Shown in pieces: positions 54,244 to 64,000 of a stretch of DNA of 64,000 nt (within the stretch, counting starts at the first letter, position 1; every line of letters begins with the position of its first letter). The translations under genes and the position numbers were made by a program. Source of the DNA: Trichopria drosophilae (Eukaryota > Arthropoda > Insecta > Hymenoptera > Diapriidae); contig CM059582.1 in the NCBI GenBank assembly GCA_030407085.1, forward strand, positions 89,146,001 through 89,210,000, written 5' to 3'. Under the pieces are notes generated by a model. The model was not told where the DNA came from, made no database searches, and saw only the letters and a program-made list of their open reading frames with translations.

Positions 54244-55410
54244 GATTTTTGGGATTTTGAAAAATTCCAAAGTTGTTGAAAAAAATCTGAAAAAATTTCA
54301 GCGTGTTCTTTGATCAATTGAAAGAACTTTTTGTTCAGCAACATTTTTTCCTAAAGTCTATCAATTTTAAATATATAATTCCTGCATTTCTCAACGATTA
54401 TTCTGAGGTTGTGTTTCTAGTTCTCGAGTAATTTGTTCATACAAAGAATATGAACTATTCTCCATTACAAAAGATAGTGAAAATCTTTTCTTACAAGGCG
54501 GCTAATTTCGAAACATTTTGTACTTCGAATAGTGCAGCGGCATCATAATTTACGTTATTAATAGTAATGTTTAATAAAAGACAGTAATGTTTAATAAAAG
54601 ACAGTAATATTCTATAACGACCCCGGGTTGCTGAACTGGATTTTAAAGTTAGATTTTCCAAATTCAAAATGAGGTCTCTAAAATCTCGGATGAATTTTTA
54701 AAAGTTTTACAAGATGCTCCTAAGAGGATTATCAAGTCTCTTATTCGGAATCTATCATCAGATGTGAAAAATTGTAATGGCTGCGAAAAATAATGGAGAA
54801 CCCAGACAGCAAATGCAAGATGTAATGAAGTATCCGACCAAAAAAGGCAAGATGTGATGTGATACCCAGCCAACAAAGGCAAGATGTGATGCGATACCCA
54901 TCCAGCAAAGGCAAGATGTGATGAGATACCCAGCTAGCAAAGGCAAGATGTGATAAGATACCCAGCCAGCAAAGGCAAGATGTGATGAGATACCCAGCCA
55001 ACAAAGGCAAGCTGTGATGAGATACCCGACCAACAAAGGCAAGATGTGATGAAGTTATAGAAAATTACTGTCTTTTATTACACATTACTATTAATGACGT
55101 AAATTATGATGCCGCTGCACTCTTCGAAGTACTAACTGTTTCAAAATTAGCCGCCTTCTAAGAAAAAAATTTCACTATCTTTTGTAATGGAGAATAGTTA
55201 ATATTCTTTGTATGAACAAATTACTCGAGAACTAGAAACACAACCTCAGAGTAATCGTTGAGAAATGCACGAATTTTATATTTAAAATTGATAGACTTTA
55301 GGAAAAAATGTTGCTGAACAAAAAGTTCTTACAATTGATCAAAGAACACGCTGAAATTTTTTCAGATTTTTTTTGACAACTTTGGAATTTTTCAAAATTC
55401 CAAAAATCAA
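54244..55410. mobile_element. Foldback element around a 32-bp minisatellite
   Basis: The arms at 54244-54600 and 55070-55410 are inverse copies (GAAAAATTCCAAAGTTGT, GTGTTCTTTGATCAATTG, CAACGATTA, GAACTAGAAACACAACCTCA and AATGATGCCGC-type landmarks). A third diverged direct copy of the arm end follows at 55420-55500. The centre holds 54601-54798 (non-repeated) and the minisatellite. No coding capacity. Confidence 0.82.
54799..55058 (+). repeat. 32-bp tandem minisatellite, about 7.5 units
   Basis: Units begin GCAAGATGTGATG at 54815, 54847, 54879, 54911, 54943, 54975, 55007 and (partial) 55039, each continuing AGATACCCAGCCA(A/G)CAAAG. Spacing is exactly 32 bp. Because 32 is not a multiple of three, all frames rotate, and short ORFs with repeated GYLITSCLCWLGI-like text on the minus strand are artefacts. 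Confidence 0.95.
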
Positions 55411-55500
55411 AATAAAAAAAAAGGTATTTAAAAAATTTGAAAAAATTTGATTGTATTCTTTGATCAAATCTAAGAGATTTTTGTTCTTAGTATATTTTGG

Positions 55501-55872
55501 ATCAAGTTTATAGTTTTCAAGAAAATACATTTATTTACTTTTCTAGATTTCAAGAATAATAATTTATTTTCTTGAAAAATAATTTCCCAAAAACAAAAAT
55601 GTGTTAGCAATGCTTTCACCTTTATATGACCGCGCACCTCCGAGTTTTCGTTTATTCTTTGCCATTAACAAGTGTAAGTGTAGTGAAGAAATCGGGGTGA
55701 AAAAAATTATAGAAAGGTATGTGATATATTCCACATTAAACACATAAATTATAGTTTTTTTATAATACACAATTCCGAAATTCTTGTTTTGACACCTACA
55801 CATTAATATTTTTTTCATCTTTTACAAGTTCTTTATTCTATAAGAATGTGTTCGTAATAGGTTCATTACCTG
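55501..55872. other. Non-coding spacer
   Basis: AT-rich, with no supported gene. A minus-strand frame over 55564-55818 shows no known motif. Confidence 0.4.
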
Positions 55873-56540
55873 TCTGTATATGAGGTATTCTTTTAAAAAT
55901 CGTACACTTTTTTTTTACATTTTTATATCGCTCCAAACTTTTTTTACTGGTTCTAGGCACAAAATGAGTTGACATGTATATTGGGATATTTTTATTTTTT
56001 CATTTTTTTCAAAGATGTAGCGAATTTAAAATTTGAGCTTTGGCGCTTTAGGCAATTTACAAAAAATCATATCTGCGGCAATTTTTATCGTAAAATCATT
56101 TTTTTTTAAACTAATCAGAAAAATCTCAACATTTCATGAAATTATGTCCGTAACCTCAAAATAAGAAAAAAGTACTTTTTTACGGAAATTAAAGTTTCAA
56201 AGTTAACTTTCAATATAGCACCCGGAGCCAATATTTTAAAAACCCTATTGGATTCGTTGGGAAATGTAGTAAAACATATCCAAATTGCAGAATGGTATCT
56301 ATAAAACTCACCTCGCATTTAATTAAACTGTGCGGCAACTCGCGGACGCGCGAGCGGCTCGCCTTCCGTACCGGGCGGCGCGTTGGCTCTTGCAATATCT
56401 ACACGTCTCATACGGTATTTTCAACTTTTTAAGTTACAAGATCAATCACATATATATATTTAATTGATAATTATTTCAATTTGCTCGTCAATTTACAATG
56501 AGAAAGAATAATATTTTTATATTATGTGTGGGTATATAAT
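55873..56540 (+). repeat. Left TIR of transposon A
   Basis: About 670 bp, mirrored in two parts on the right. It includes a conspicuous 70-bp GC-rich block at 56328-56396 inside otherwise AT-rich DNA. Confidence 0.8.
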
Positions 56541-56589
56541 AAGTATTTATTACAATTCATTTTACTTTGATTTTAATGACTTTTATTTC

Positions 56590-59000
56590 GATACTTTTAC
56601 TACAGGCGGCTTCTCATACGATGAAAAAGGTTTCGCGTGCAAAGTAGTCATTGTTATAGGTTTAATTGAGTGAAAGGATAACGTTCCTTTGACAGTTTTA
56701 GCTGATTCGAAACGTTTCGATAAAGTTTGTTCTTTTGTTGGGTTTTCTTCATTTGTAAAATAATTTCAGTTGATGTTGGGAAGAGCCTCGATAGCCCAAT
56801 GAAATAATTGTAATGGAGTTTGTATCGGGTTTTGCACTCTTTGTGCAATAGCTCTAGCAGCAAGTCTTTTTAATGTTCCTCCTAAACCGTCGCATGGCCC
56901 CTTGCCATGGGATGTTGGGAAGAAGTGCCATTCGGCTGACATTTTAAAATCTTGCGAGTGATGTGCCAAATTTATAAAGTTCTTTTTATTTTTATATTGA
57001 GCGCTTGCTCGTCAGAAAAATATAAACGTGATTGACACTTGGAATTTTTTCCTTAATGAATTTGATAAGTCCTGCTTGAAACATGTGTACAGCAACTGGG
57101 TTATGATGTAGACATTCGGAAATGGACACAAGATTTATCATTTGCAACACATTGTTGTTGTCTTTGAAATAAATGGCAAACGGATGAATTATTGCTTGAT
57201 TGTTGTTCCAATGCATGCCTTGTACAGAATCTTGAACAACAAATGCGTAGTTTTCAGCGAAATCACAAATTACAATTCATTCATTGGCCTTTAGATCTTG
57301 TTTCTTTGCGTTCAAAAATTCATTTTGCTTTTTTACAATGAATGAATGACGTAATAATTTTACTAGTCCCTCCGACATATCTGCAAGTATTCTTCTGCCG
57401 ACGATACTATGATTTCCAATGTAGTCCTGTCTACATGAGTCCATTGTTTGTAAGTGACGTTGTCGACGAGGTTATCTTCAAACACGCTTTCCAAATATTG
57501 TATTAAATTGTCTACACCAGGACATTCAGAACAATTTCCCATATTGCAGTTAATGGAAGGAGGATCACAAACCATTTTCTGAAAACAATCATGGTAGTCG
57601 CCAATTACGTGTTCTGCATTAGCTGTTAGAGATTTGATGTTTGCCCTTCTAATAATAACTTAACATTCTCATGTATGGCAAAAACGCATACTGAGTGAGT
57701 TCCGCCAGCGCCTGCCAGAATACAATACTTTGGTCGTAAACTAGCAAATTTTGAGAAACTGAATTTCACTAGTGGATTGGCATCTTTAAAAGCTCGGTGT
57801 AACTATTTTAAATTACATAAAATCAATCTCTTCTGCATGTGATGTATTTTCCCATCAATCTTAACAGAGACAAAATCTTTTTGACCAGGCATCACTCGAC
57901 TGTATTCGTCGGAATTATAAAAAGCTTCTACCAAGTTTATATCATGTTCTTCTAACTCAGGCTGACTTTTGGGATTCAGTCCTGACAAAATGTCGTTTGC
58001 TGCTGCTGTTTTTTCGCTATGTTAATCATGTGTTGTGTGGCAGTTTGAAAATATTCGAATATTTTTCGATACGACCATTGGTGAACTATTGTTAAAATTT
58101 GAACTTTAATTGTGCGATTTGTTGTATTATTAAACCTTTTCTGCAAAACATTTAAAACATATTGTCCTTCATCTTCATTGTCGTAATCTTCGTCACTATC
58201 TTTGAAACTAGTATCACCAAAAACGTTCTTTTTCAATGCATCACAAATATTTCTTAGTTTTTCTGCAGAATATTGTTTTTGGTGAATTTTGTTTACTTTA
58301 GTAGGTGAGGTAGCGATGAAACTTAGTCCTTCATTCACGTGAGTAATAATTTGTGAAAATCGGCGTTCTTTTTATTCAGAAGCAGAACTGTTGGTATTAC
58401 CATGATTTTCGTCAGTTGATTCATCTGAAGTAGACATAGGTTTTTCGGGCGGATTTTCCGGAACGACTGGAAAATCCTACTGAAAAGATGATATATTATA
58501 AATTTCATTGGAATATAAAAATTAAATTTTAGTTTTAGCATTATTTCAATTCATTTATTAACGATATCTAGGATTAGATGAAAACTGTAAGAATTGTATA
58601 TAGAAAGTTATTAAAATAATTCTGAAATTTACACAGCTACACAGAAATGTACACAGTAAGCTTATAAATTAGATTTACAACAAACATTTTATGTGATTTA
58701 TGTGAATTATTACACAATAATTTAATAACAATATTAAAAAATATACATACATTTTGATTCTCACAGCTCATACTTGCACTTGCGTCGCAGAAAGTTTTTT
58801 GCATACGACAAGTGTTGCAAACTTTTTGTTGCAAATTTTCTTCTGTTACTGGAACATTCCATTTCAGAAGTTACTGTTTAGGGACTTTCCTTAAACCTTC
58901 TCTTTTATTTCCATGAAAATTTAAATTATATGGGTTCAGACACGTATCCAGTCGAATGTTTTTCCATTTCTTTTTTTTGGCTTTTGGCATTTTGTCAATC
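56590..59000 (-). pseudogene. Transposase-like gene of transposon A, decayed
   Basis: In order along the minus strand: MPKAKKKKWKNIRL start (about 58990), a Cys-rich piece CNTCRMQKTFC near 58805, a probable intron (about 58740-58560), then SYRKIFEYFQTATQHMINIA (58338 frame), EYSRVMPGQKDFVSVKIDG, LRPKYCILAG-type and GTHSVCVF sequence (shifted frames near 57700-57670), ECPGVDNLIQYLESVF, KQWTHVDRTTLEI, MHWNNNQAIIHPFAIYFKDN, and AEWHFFPTSHGKGPCDGLGG. The last block matches HGKGASDGAG of element B. At least eight stops or frameshifts. Homology to B is clear along its length; the family is not named. Confidence 0.75.
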
Positions 59001-59104
59001 GCAGATTGTAATATCTGTATGATAATGGGAGAATTATGATAAACAGTATATTTTAACACTGCGGTGGTTTTGTTAAATTTGTAATCATAATTGAACGTCG
59101 TAAA

Positions 59105-59216
59105 CAATTAATGTTTGTATTTTAATAATATACTATATATACCCACACATAATGCAAAAATATTATTCTTTCTTATTGTAAATTGAAGATCAAATTTAAA
59201 TAATTATCAATTAAAT
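59105..59216 (-). repeat. Inner part of the right TIR of transposon A
   Basis: Inverse of 56440-56540 (CCCACACATAAT, AATATTATTCTTTCTTATTGTAAATTGA, TTATCAATTAAAT). Element B follows at 59225. Confidence 0.82.
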
Positions 59217-59224
59217 ATATATGT
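59217..59224. repeat. 8-bp target duplication of element B, left
   Basis: ATATATGT, repeated at 62270-62277. The uninterrupted version is visible, inverted, in the left TIR of A near 56440-56452. Confidence 0.87.
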
Positions 59225-60075
59225 GGGGCATTCTTTTCCAACCGGACACCCCGTCCTCTCCAAAATTCATTTGCACCAAAAAAATTCGAGTTAGGCTTAA
59301 AATTTAGCTTATAATATCTACTTTCAAATGCCGTGTAGCCCCTTTCGAAGTTCAAAATGGCGGCACGCCCACACTCCAAAATACAATAAAACTATTTTAT
59401 TTTTTACCTATTATGTGCAAAAAAAAAAAAGAATTATACCGTATATTAAAAATTTTGTTTCTCGTAAAAATGGTTTATTAGCCCACCCTCTTAAAAGTTG
59501 TGTAATATAATTTTGGGCTTTCAAGATGGAGGATCCAAAATGGCGGACCAAAATTCAAAATTCGGTTGATGCGGATGAAACTTGGTACAAGGGGGTTTTT
59601 GAGTTTGACGATTACGAATCTGCAGTCAAAATTAAGAAATTCAAAATGGCGGACCCAATATGGCCAACAGAAAATCACAATTAATGATTTTTAATTAAAA
59701 AAAAATAGTGTCACAGAATAATTGGGGGGTTTTGGGGTCGTTGATTACGAATCAGGGATCAGAAATTCAAAATGGCGGATCTAATGTGGCGGACCACAAT
59801 GTAATAAGTTACTTGATCGTGTTAAAATTGGGCACTTGGGGGTTTTCGGAGTCCTTGATTACGATTCCTACATGACATTTTCAAAACTCAAAATGTCGAA
59901 TCCAAGACAGCGATCTAGAACGTCTACATCCAAGATCAGAATGAAATATTTCAAAAGCAATAATAAAATGCCAAACATCACCGCTCTCAATCAAATCCAG
60001 AGACAAGAACGTGGACGTGGCGATGTCTCCACATTTTTTTTTTGCATTTTGTATTTTGTATTTTTTTTTCAATTT
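59225..60075 (+). repeat. Left TIR of element B
   Basis: Pairs with 61612-62269. Contains CAAAATGGCGG at 59345, 59535, 59643 and 59768, and ends in a T-rich tract (60032-60090) that mirrors the pyrimidine tract before the splice acceptor on the other arm. Confidence 0.88.
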
Positions 60076-60113
60076 TTCTTTTTTAATGTTATTATTTTTT
60101 AATACTAATAAAA

Positions 60114-61606
60114 TTAATAACTAAGTATAGAGCCAGTCACAGCATTCGAGTACCTTTTTATAAGCAAAATTTTATTTTGTTGTACCGTAAAACAGTGATT
60201 TTTTAGTATTTCTGGAACTGCAGGTGCATTTTCAAATCGACTGTTTAAAAATCTTTGAGATTTTGCGTGGTGTGTTGTACTATAATAGAAAACAGTAATG
60301 GTTTTCATCATTTTTTTACCCCAATTAAAAAGTTGTTGCGGGGATAGAATAGCATCAGTTGGTTTACATTTAAGACTGTGGCGCGCAGCCTCTCTTTTAA
60401 ATACGGCACCAGCGCCATCTGATGCACCTTTACCATGTGCAGTTGCATGCACATGCCATGCAGCCTTGATGCCGAAATCCTCTTCATGATGAACTACATT
60501 ACTCATTTTCAATTTATTTTTAAAGTGCTGCTTTGCACTATCACTGAAATAAATAATTTTCTTTGCATTAAGTTTTTCTTTCAAAAATGGAACTAACACT
60601 TTTTGTACGGTATAAACTGCAGCAGTATTATGCTGCGTGCTGTCCGATAAAAATACAAAACTTTTGTCTTTTAGTTCAGAGTTATCTGAATAATAGCATA
60701 CTACAGGGAAAACGGTACATTGGGTGTTTTTAAAGTGAAAAGCCTGTGATGCGTCTTGAGCTATAAATTTATAATTTTCTGAAAAGTCAAGAACAGCTAA
60801 AATTTTATCTTGGTTTAAACTATTTTTTTTATTTTCAAAAAATTCTGTCTGCTGTTTGGCTATGAATGAATGAGGCTTTAACGTGATTAATTTATCACAC
60901 AGGTCTTGTACAAAATTTGTCGATGAAAGGATTCGAGTTTCTAAAGTTGCTCTATCGGTCGCTGTCCAGGTTCTAAATTGCACATTGTAAATGTGTTGAT
61001 CAGATAGTAGTTCTTGTAAATACTGCAAAAATTCCGTCGTATCTGAACATTCATTGCATACACCAAGCCAGCAATTTTCAGTAGATGTTTTACGCATCAT
61101 TTGCTGTAAGCAGTCTTTATAATCGTTTAAACGGGACGGAGAATGTTCAGTAAGTTTCGAAACATTAATGGCGGACAGCATAAGTTTAATATTCTGGTGA
61201 ATTGTGCACATGCAAACAGAATGAGTATCACGTGCCCCTACCAGTATACAGTGTTTTGGACGTAGTTTTGCAAACTTGCTAAAACTAACAGTAAAATCTG
61301 ACTCACTATTTTTAAAAAAGTCTCTTAAATCACCGAGGAGAAGTCGTTTTTGTTCTTCACCAATTCGTACGGAAGCTACATCTTTTTTACCTGGCATGCA
61401 TCTGGAATTAGTATCACTTGTATAGAAATCTGTAATTTTTTTAATAGTTTCTTCTGGTAAAGGAACACCAACTTTTGCTGTAGTTTCGGCCAATACTTCT
61501 CCACAACCCCTAAGATCCTTAGTTTGTTTTGCTAATCGCCTACTGCAATTGAATTCTTTTGCTAATTTATTGACACTCCATTCTTCTGGAGCAATAGTAA
61601 GAATAC
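60114..61606 (-). CDS. Putative DDE-type transposase of element B (family unnamed)
   Basis: The minus strand is open from 61973 to the stop at 60114 (619 codons), but the first ~120 codons read the TIR. A T-rich tract plus TCAG near 61606 looks like a splice acceptor, so the main exon is probably about 495 codons: EEWSVNKLAKEFNCSRRLAK (helical, DNA-binding-like), CMPGKKDVASVRIGEEQKRL, LRPKHCILVGARDTHSVCMC, CWLGVCNEC (Cys-rich, zinc-like), RTWTATDRATLETR, then AVLDFSENYKFIAQD (first Asp candidate, D396), IIYFSDSAKQHFKN (D478) and HGKGASDGAGAVFKREAAR (D519 or E528). The spacing suits an RNase H fold. No first exon was located. I recall similar uncharacterised multi-copy proteins in other invertebrates; I cannot verify. 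Confidence 0.72.
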
Positions 61607-61611
61607 TGAAA

Positions 61612-62269
61612 AAAAATATGTGAAAACTGAAAAAAATACAAAATACAAAATGCAAAAAAAAAATGGAGACAACATCCGCCACGTCCACGTTCGTGTCTCT
61701 GGATTTGACTGAGAGCGGTGATGTTTGGCTTTTTATTATTCTGATCTTGGATGTAGACATTCTAGATCGCTGTCTTCGATTCGACATTTTGAATTTTGAA
61801 AATGTCATGTAGGAATCGTAGTCAGGGACCCCGAAAAACCCCCAAGTGCCCAATTTTAACACGATCAAGTAACTTATTACATTGTGGTCCGCCCCATTAT
61901 ATCCGCCATTTTCAATTTCTGATTCCTGATTCGTAATCAACGACCCCAAAACCCCCCGAATATTCTGTGACACTATTTTTTTTAATTAAAAATCATTAAT
62001 TGTGATTTTCTATTCGCCATATTGAGTCCGCCATTATGAATAAAATTTTTAATATACGGTATAATACTTTTTTTTGCACATAATAGGTAAAAAATAAAAT
62101 AGTTTTATTGTATTTTGGAGTGTGGGCGTGCCGCCGTTTTGAATTTCGAAAGGGGCCACACGGCATTTGAAAGTAGATATTATAAGCTAAATTTTAAGCC
62201 TAACTGGAATTTTTTTGGTGCAAATTAATTTTGGAGAGGACGGGGTGTCTGGTTGAGAAAGAATGCCCC
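61612..62269 (-). repeat. Right TIR of element B
   Basis: Inverse of the left arm, shorter by about 170 bp. It lies upstream of the gene and would contain its promoter and a probable first intron. Confidence 0.88.
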
Positions 62270-62277
62270 ATATATGT
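62270..62277. repeat. 8-bp target duplication of element B, right
   Basis: ATATATGT, identical to 59217-59224. Confidence 0.87.
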
Positions 62278-62866
62278 GATTGATCTTGTAACTTAAAAAG
62301 TTGAAAATACCGTATGAGACGTGTAAATATCGCACGAGCCAACGCGCCGCCCGGTACGGAAGGCGAGCCGTGCGCGCGTCCGCGAGTTGCCGCACAGTTT
62401 AATTAATTCCGAGGCGAGTTTTATAAATACCATTCTGCAATTTGGATATGTGTTACTACATTTCCCACCGAATCCAATAGTATTTTTATAAAAAATATTT
62501 GCTCCGGGTGCCATATTGAAAGTTAACTTTGAAACTTTAATTTCCGTAAAAAAGTAGTTTTTTTTATTTTGAGGTTAGGATCATAATTTCATAAAAAAGT
62601 TAAGGTTTTTCCGATTAGTTTAAAAAAAAAATGATTTTACGATCAAAATTGCCGGAGATATGATTTTTTGAAAATTGCCAAAAACGCCGAAGCTCAAATT
62701 TTAAATTCGCTACATCTTACTAAAAAAATTTATCTCTACAAAAAAAATAATAAAATCCCAATACGCGTGTCCACTTATTTTATACCTAGAATCAGTAAAA
62801 AAAGTTTGAAGCGATTTAAAAATGTCGAAAAAAAAGTGTACGATTTGCAAACGAATGCCTCATATG
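62278..62866 (-). repeat. Outer part of the right TIR of transposon A
   Basis: Inverse of 55873-56440, including the GC-rich block at 62330-62400. Near 62823 the plus strand reads ATGTCGAAAAAAAAGTGTACG, a short frame with C-x2-C (CTICKRMPH), which is interrupted in the left arm copy, so it is probably not coding. Confidence 0.82.
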
Positions 62867-64000
62867 GAAGAAGAAGTTCATCATGACGGATGAGTGTAAG
62901 TTTCAACTCCTTGAAATATAAGTACCAATTATTTTATATTTCTTAAGAAAGAAAAGAGAGAAAAGCTTAACTCTCATTTTTCAGCACCTGAGAGCGCGTG
63001 CTTCTTTTGCTAGACTAAATCGTTTTTTGGCGATAACCCGGGTTCTAATAAGGCAAAATACTTTTATAATAGCTCATTTTAACGGGTTTTTCCCGCTCTA
63101 CAAATTATGTTGTATAACTTTTTTTTGATTAATCGATTGTTTTCGAGATATCGAAGAATTAAGTAAAATAAAAGAGATAAATTTATAGTTTTTTGTGTTT
63201 TACTCGAAAGTTCGATCGGAAATGAAAAACTTTTCAAATAGAAGTTGTAGAGCATAAAAAAATGAACAATTTTCATATATTACACGTTCACTTTTGTTGA
63301 AAAATACTCCTTGTAGAGCGCTCTCAAAGTGCGAGTTCCGCGTCAGCGGCTCAGCGGTGAATCGGCTGTGTCTCTACGCGGCATGAAATCGCTGCGCCTG
63401 GGATTTCCAACTTTACTATTATAAAAAATTAATATAATATATATTTTTCACAGGCTTTATGATGCTGTACAAGTTATTTTTTATAGCACCTCGAAAATTG
63501 TAAATAATGTTTGACGAATTGAACGCGAAAATATAAAAAATGATCATTTTTGTTCTTTCGTATGTTTAATTATTTTTTTGCATACAAAATGTATTTCGTC
63601 ATTTTAATATTTATAAAAAATAATATGTAATTGCTGTGAATATGAAGTATTATCGTTATATACTATATTAAAATGCTTTTTCGTATCAACGTTTGTATAT
63701 CGTTGACGAACGTGGCAGGTTTATACCTGCGAAGGGTCGAGCGGCTGGCCGGGTGACGTAATATAATGGAATGCGAGGATAACATGAGAAAACATCTGTC
63801 CCTCTGTGCGTGCTTGTTCTTGTTTTGCTCGCGTCTTCTCACAGTTTCTTTCTGAATTTCATGGGGAGCGCATGCATTTAGTAAGAAGAACGTAGTGAAT
63901 ATTTCGGTAGTGAGTTTTTGTGACAGTTTCTGCCATTTTTAGCAGATTGTTAGTGCAGTTATTGCACTTTTTTGTTTGTGCCACTTTCGAGCACCTTTTT
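62867..64000. other. Unassigned right end of the window
   Basis: AT-rich, with two short GC-richer phrases (about 62985-63005 and 63315-63390) and a palindromic GGCAGGTTTATACCTGC at 63713-63729. No coding frame longer than about 65 codons and no recognisable element. Confidence 0.4.

Larger units (their letters stand above)
59225..62269. mobile_element. Element B: 3.0-kb transposon with 8-bp target duplication
   Basis: Starts GGGGCATTCTTTTCCAACC and ends with the inverse (GAATGCCCC). The arms are long: about 59225-60075 left and 61612-62269 right, the left carrying some 170 bp extra (59470-59640). CAAAATGGCGGA(C/T/G) recurs in the arms. The single gene lies between on the minus strand. Eight-base duplications are made by hAT, P, Novosib and some other superfamilies, but the protein does not resemble hAT or P as I know them. 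It landed in the TIR of an older relative. Confidence 0.88.
55873..62866. mobile_element. Transposon A: old long-TIR element of an unnamed family
   Basis: The left arm (about 55873-56540) pairs with a right arm that is split into 59105-59216 and 62278-62866 by element B. Landmarks: CCAGTAAAAAAAGTTTG, GAGCTCAAATTTTAAATTCGC, the GC-rich CGCGCCGCCCGGTACGGAAGG block, TTGATCTTGTAACTTAAAAAG and CCCACACATAAT. Between the arms is a decayed minus-strand gene (56590-59000) homologous to the gene of element B. The outermost bases are not fixed because homology fades gradually on both sides. Confidence 0.78.

Noticed and set aside
54664..55042. Minus-strand ORFs rich in ITSCLCWLGI-like text as a membrane protein
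   Set aside because: They are the 32-bp repeat read in different frames.
54815..55058. CRISPR-like array
   Set aside because: Units are contiguous 32-bp tandem copies without spacers, in eukaryotic transposon DNA; it is a minisatellite.
61607..61973. N-terminal 120 codons of the 619-codon frame as part of the transposase
   Set aside because: They translate the TIR and end in a T-rich stretch, and a pyrimidine tract plus TCAG acceptor near 61606 explains where the real exon starts.
62823..62890. Short C-x2-C frame as exon 1 of the transposase
   Set aside because: On the wrong strand for the A and B genes, interrupted in the left arm copy, and followed by an in-frame stop.

Overview
The window looks like a piece of an insect chromosome, possibly a hymenopteran such as an ant. 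It is AT-rich with GC-rich islands and holds almost only eukaryotic transposable elements: Ty3/gypsy, BEL/Pao, Ty1/copia, R1-clade, Dong/R4-like and CR1/jockey-like LINEs, DD41D Tc1/mariner elements, a foldback Mutator-like element, long-TIR DNA transposons and MITEs. I found no host gene I can defend and no prokaryotic signature. The host call rests only on this mix of families.

Region by region. 1-14.2 kb: a minus-strand Ty3/gypsy element (gag zinc knuckles, protease, RT) is split by a 12.6-kb TTAA-flanked element with long terminal inverted repeats. Removing that element and one TTAA puts the gypsy pol frame back in register. Inside the TTAA element sit an intact DD41D mariner (2.5-6.1 kb), diverged ~320-bp repeats, and a 5'-truncated R1 LINE (7.2-11.8 kb). 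The R1 LINE is itself split by a near-perfect palindromic foldback element with a 9-bp target duplication (7.7-10.5 kb). 14.2-25 kb: two divergently oriented CR1/jockey-like LINEs with PHD-like ORF1 fingers; one carries a solo LTR. A 1.2-kb foldback and a TIR unit lie around them. 25-30.6 kb: copia, Dong-like, gypsy and BEL fragments, then a foldback. 30.6-43.4 kb: gene-poor AT-rich DNA with MITEs, tRNA-derived sequences, a possible exon, and a derelict AT-hook ORF between direct repeats. 43.4-54.2 kb: BEL integrase, a LINE fragment, a second DD41D mariner whose right arm carries a 994-bp solo LTR, a GC-rich unassigned block, and a deleted third DD41D element. 54.2-55.4 kb: a foldback around a 32-bp minisatellite. 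55.9-62.9 kb: an old transposon (A) whose right TIR was hit by a younger relative (B) with an 8-bp target duplication and a nearly intact transposase-like gene of a family I cannot name. 62.9-64 kb: nothing recognisable.

The genes do not form a cellular pathway. They are mobile-element enzymes at different stages of decay. The nesting order can be read from target-site duplications: gypsy, then the TTAA element, then R1, then the foldback element. The most promising undescribed material is the A/B transposon family, the TTAA long-TIR element with a cryptic in-frame two-exon ORF, and the 5+5 monomer palindromic foldback element.
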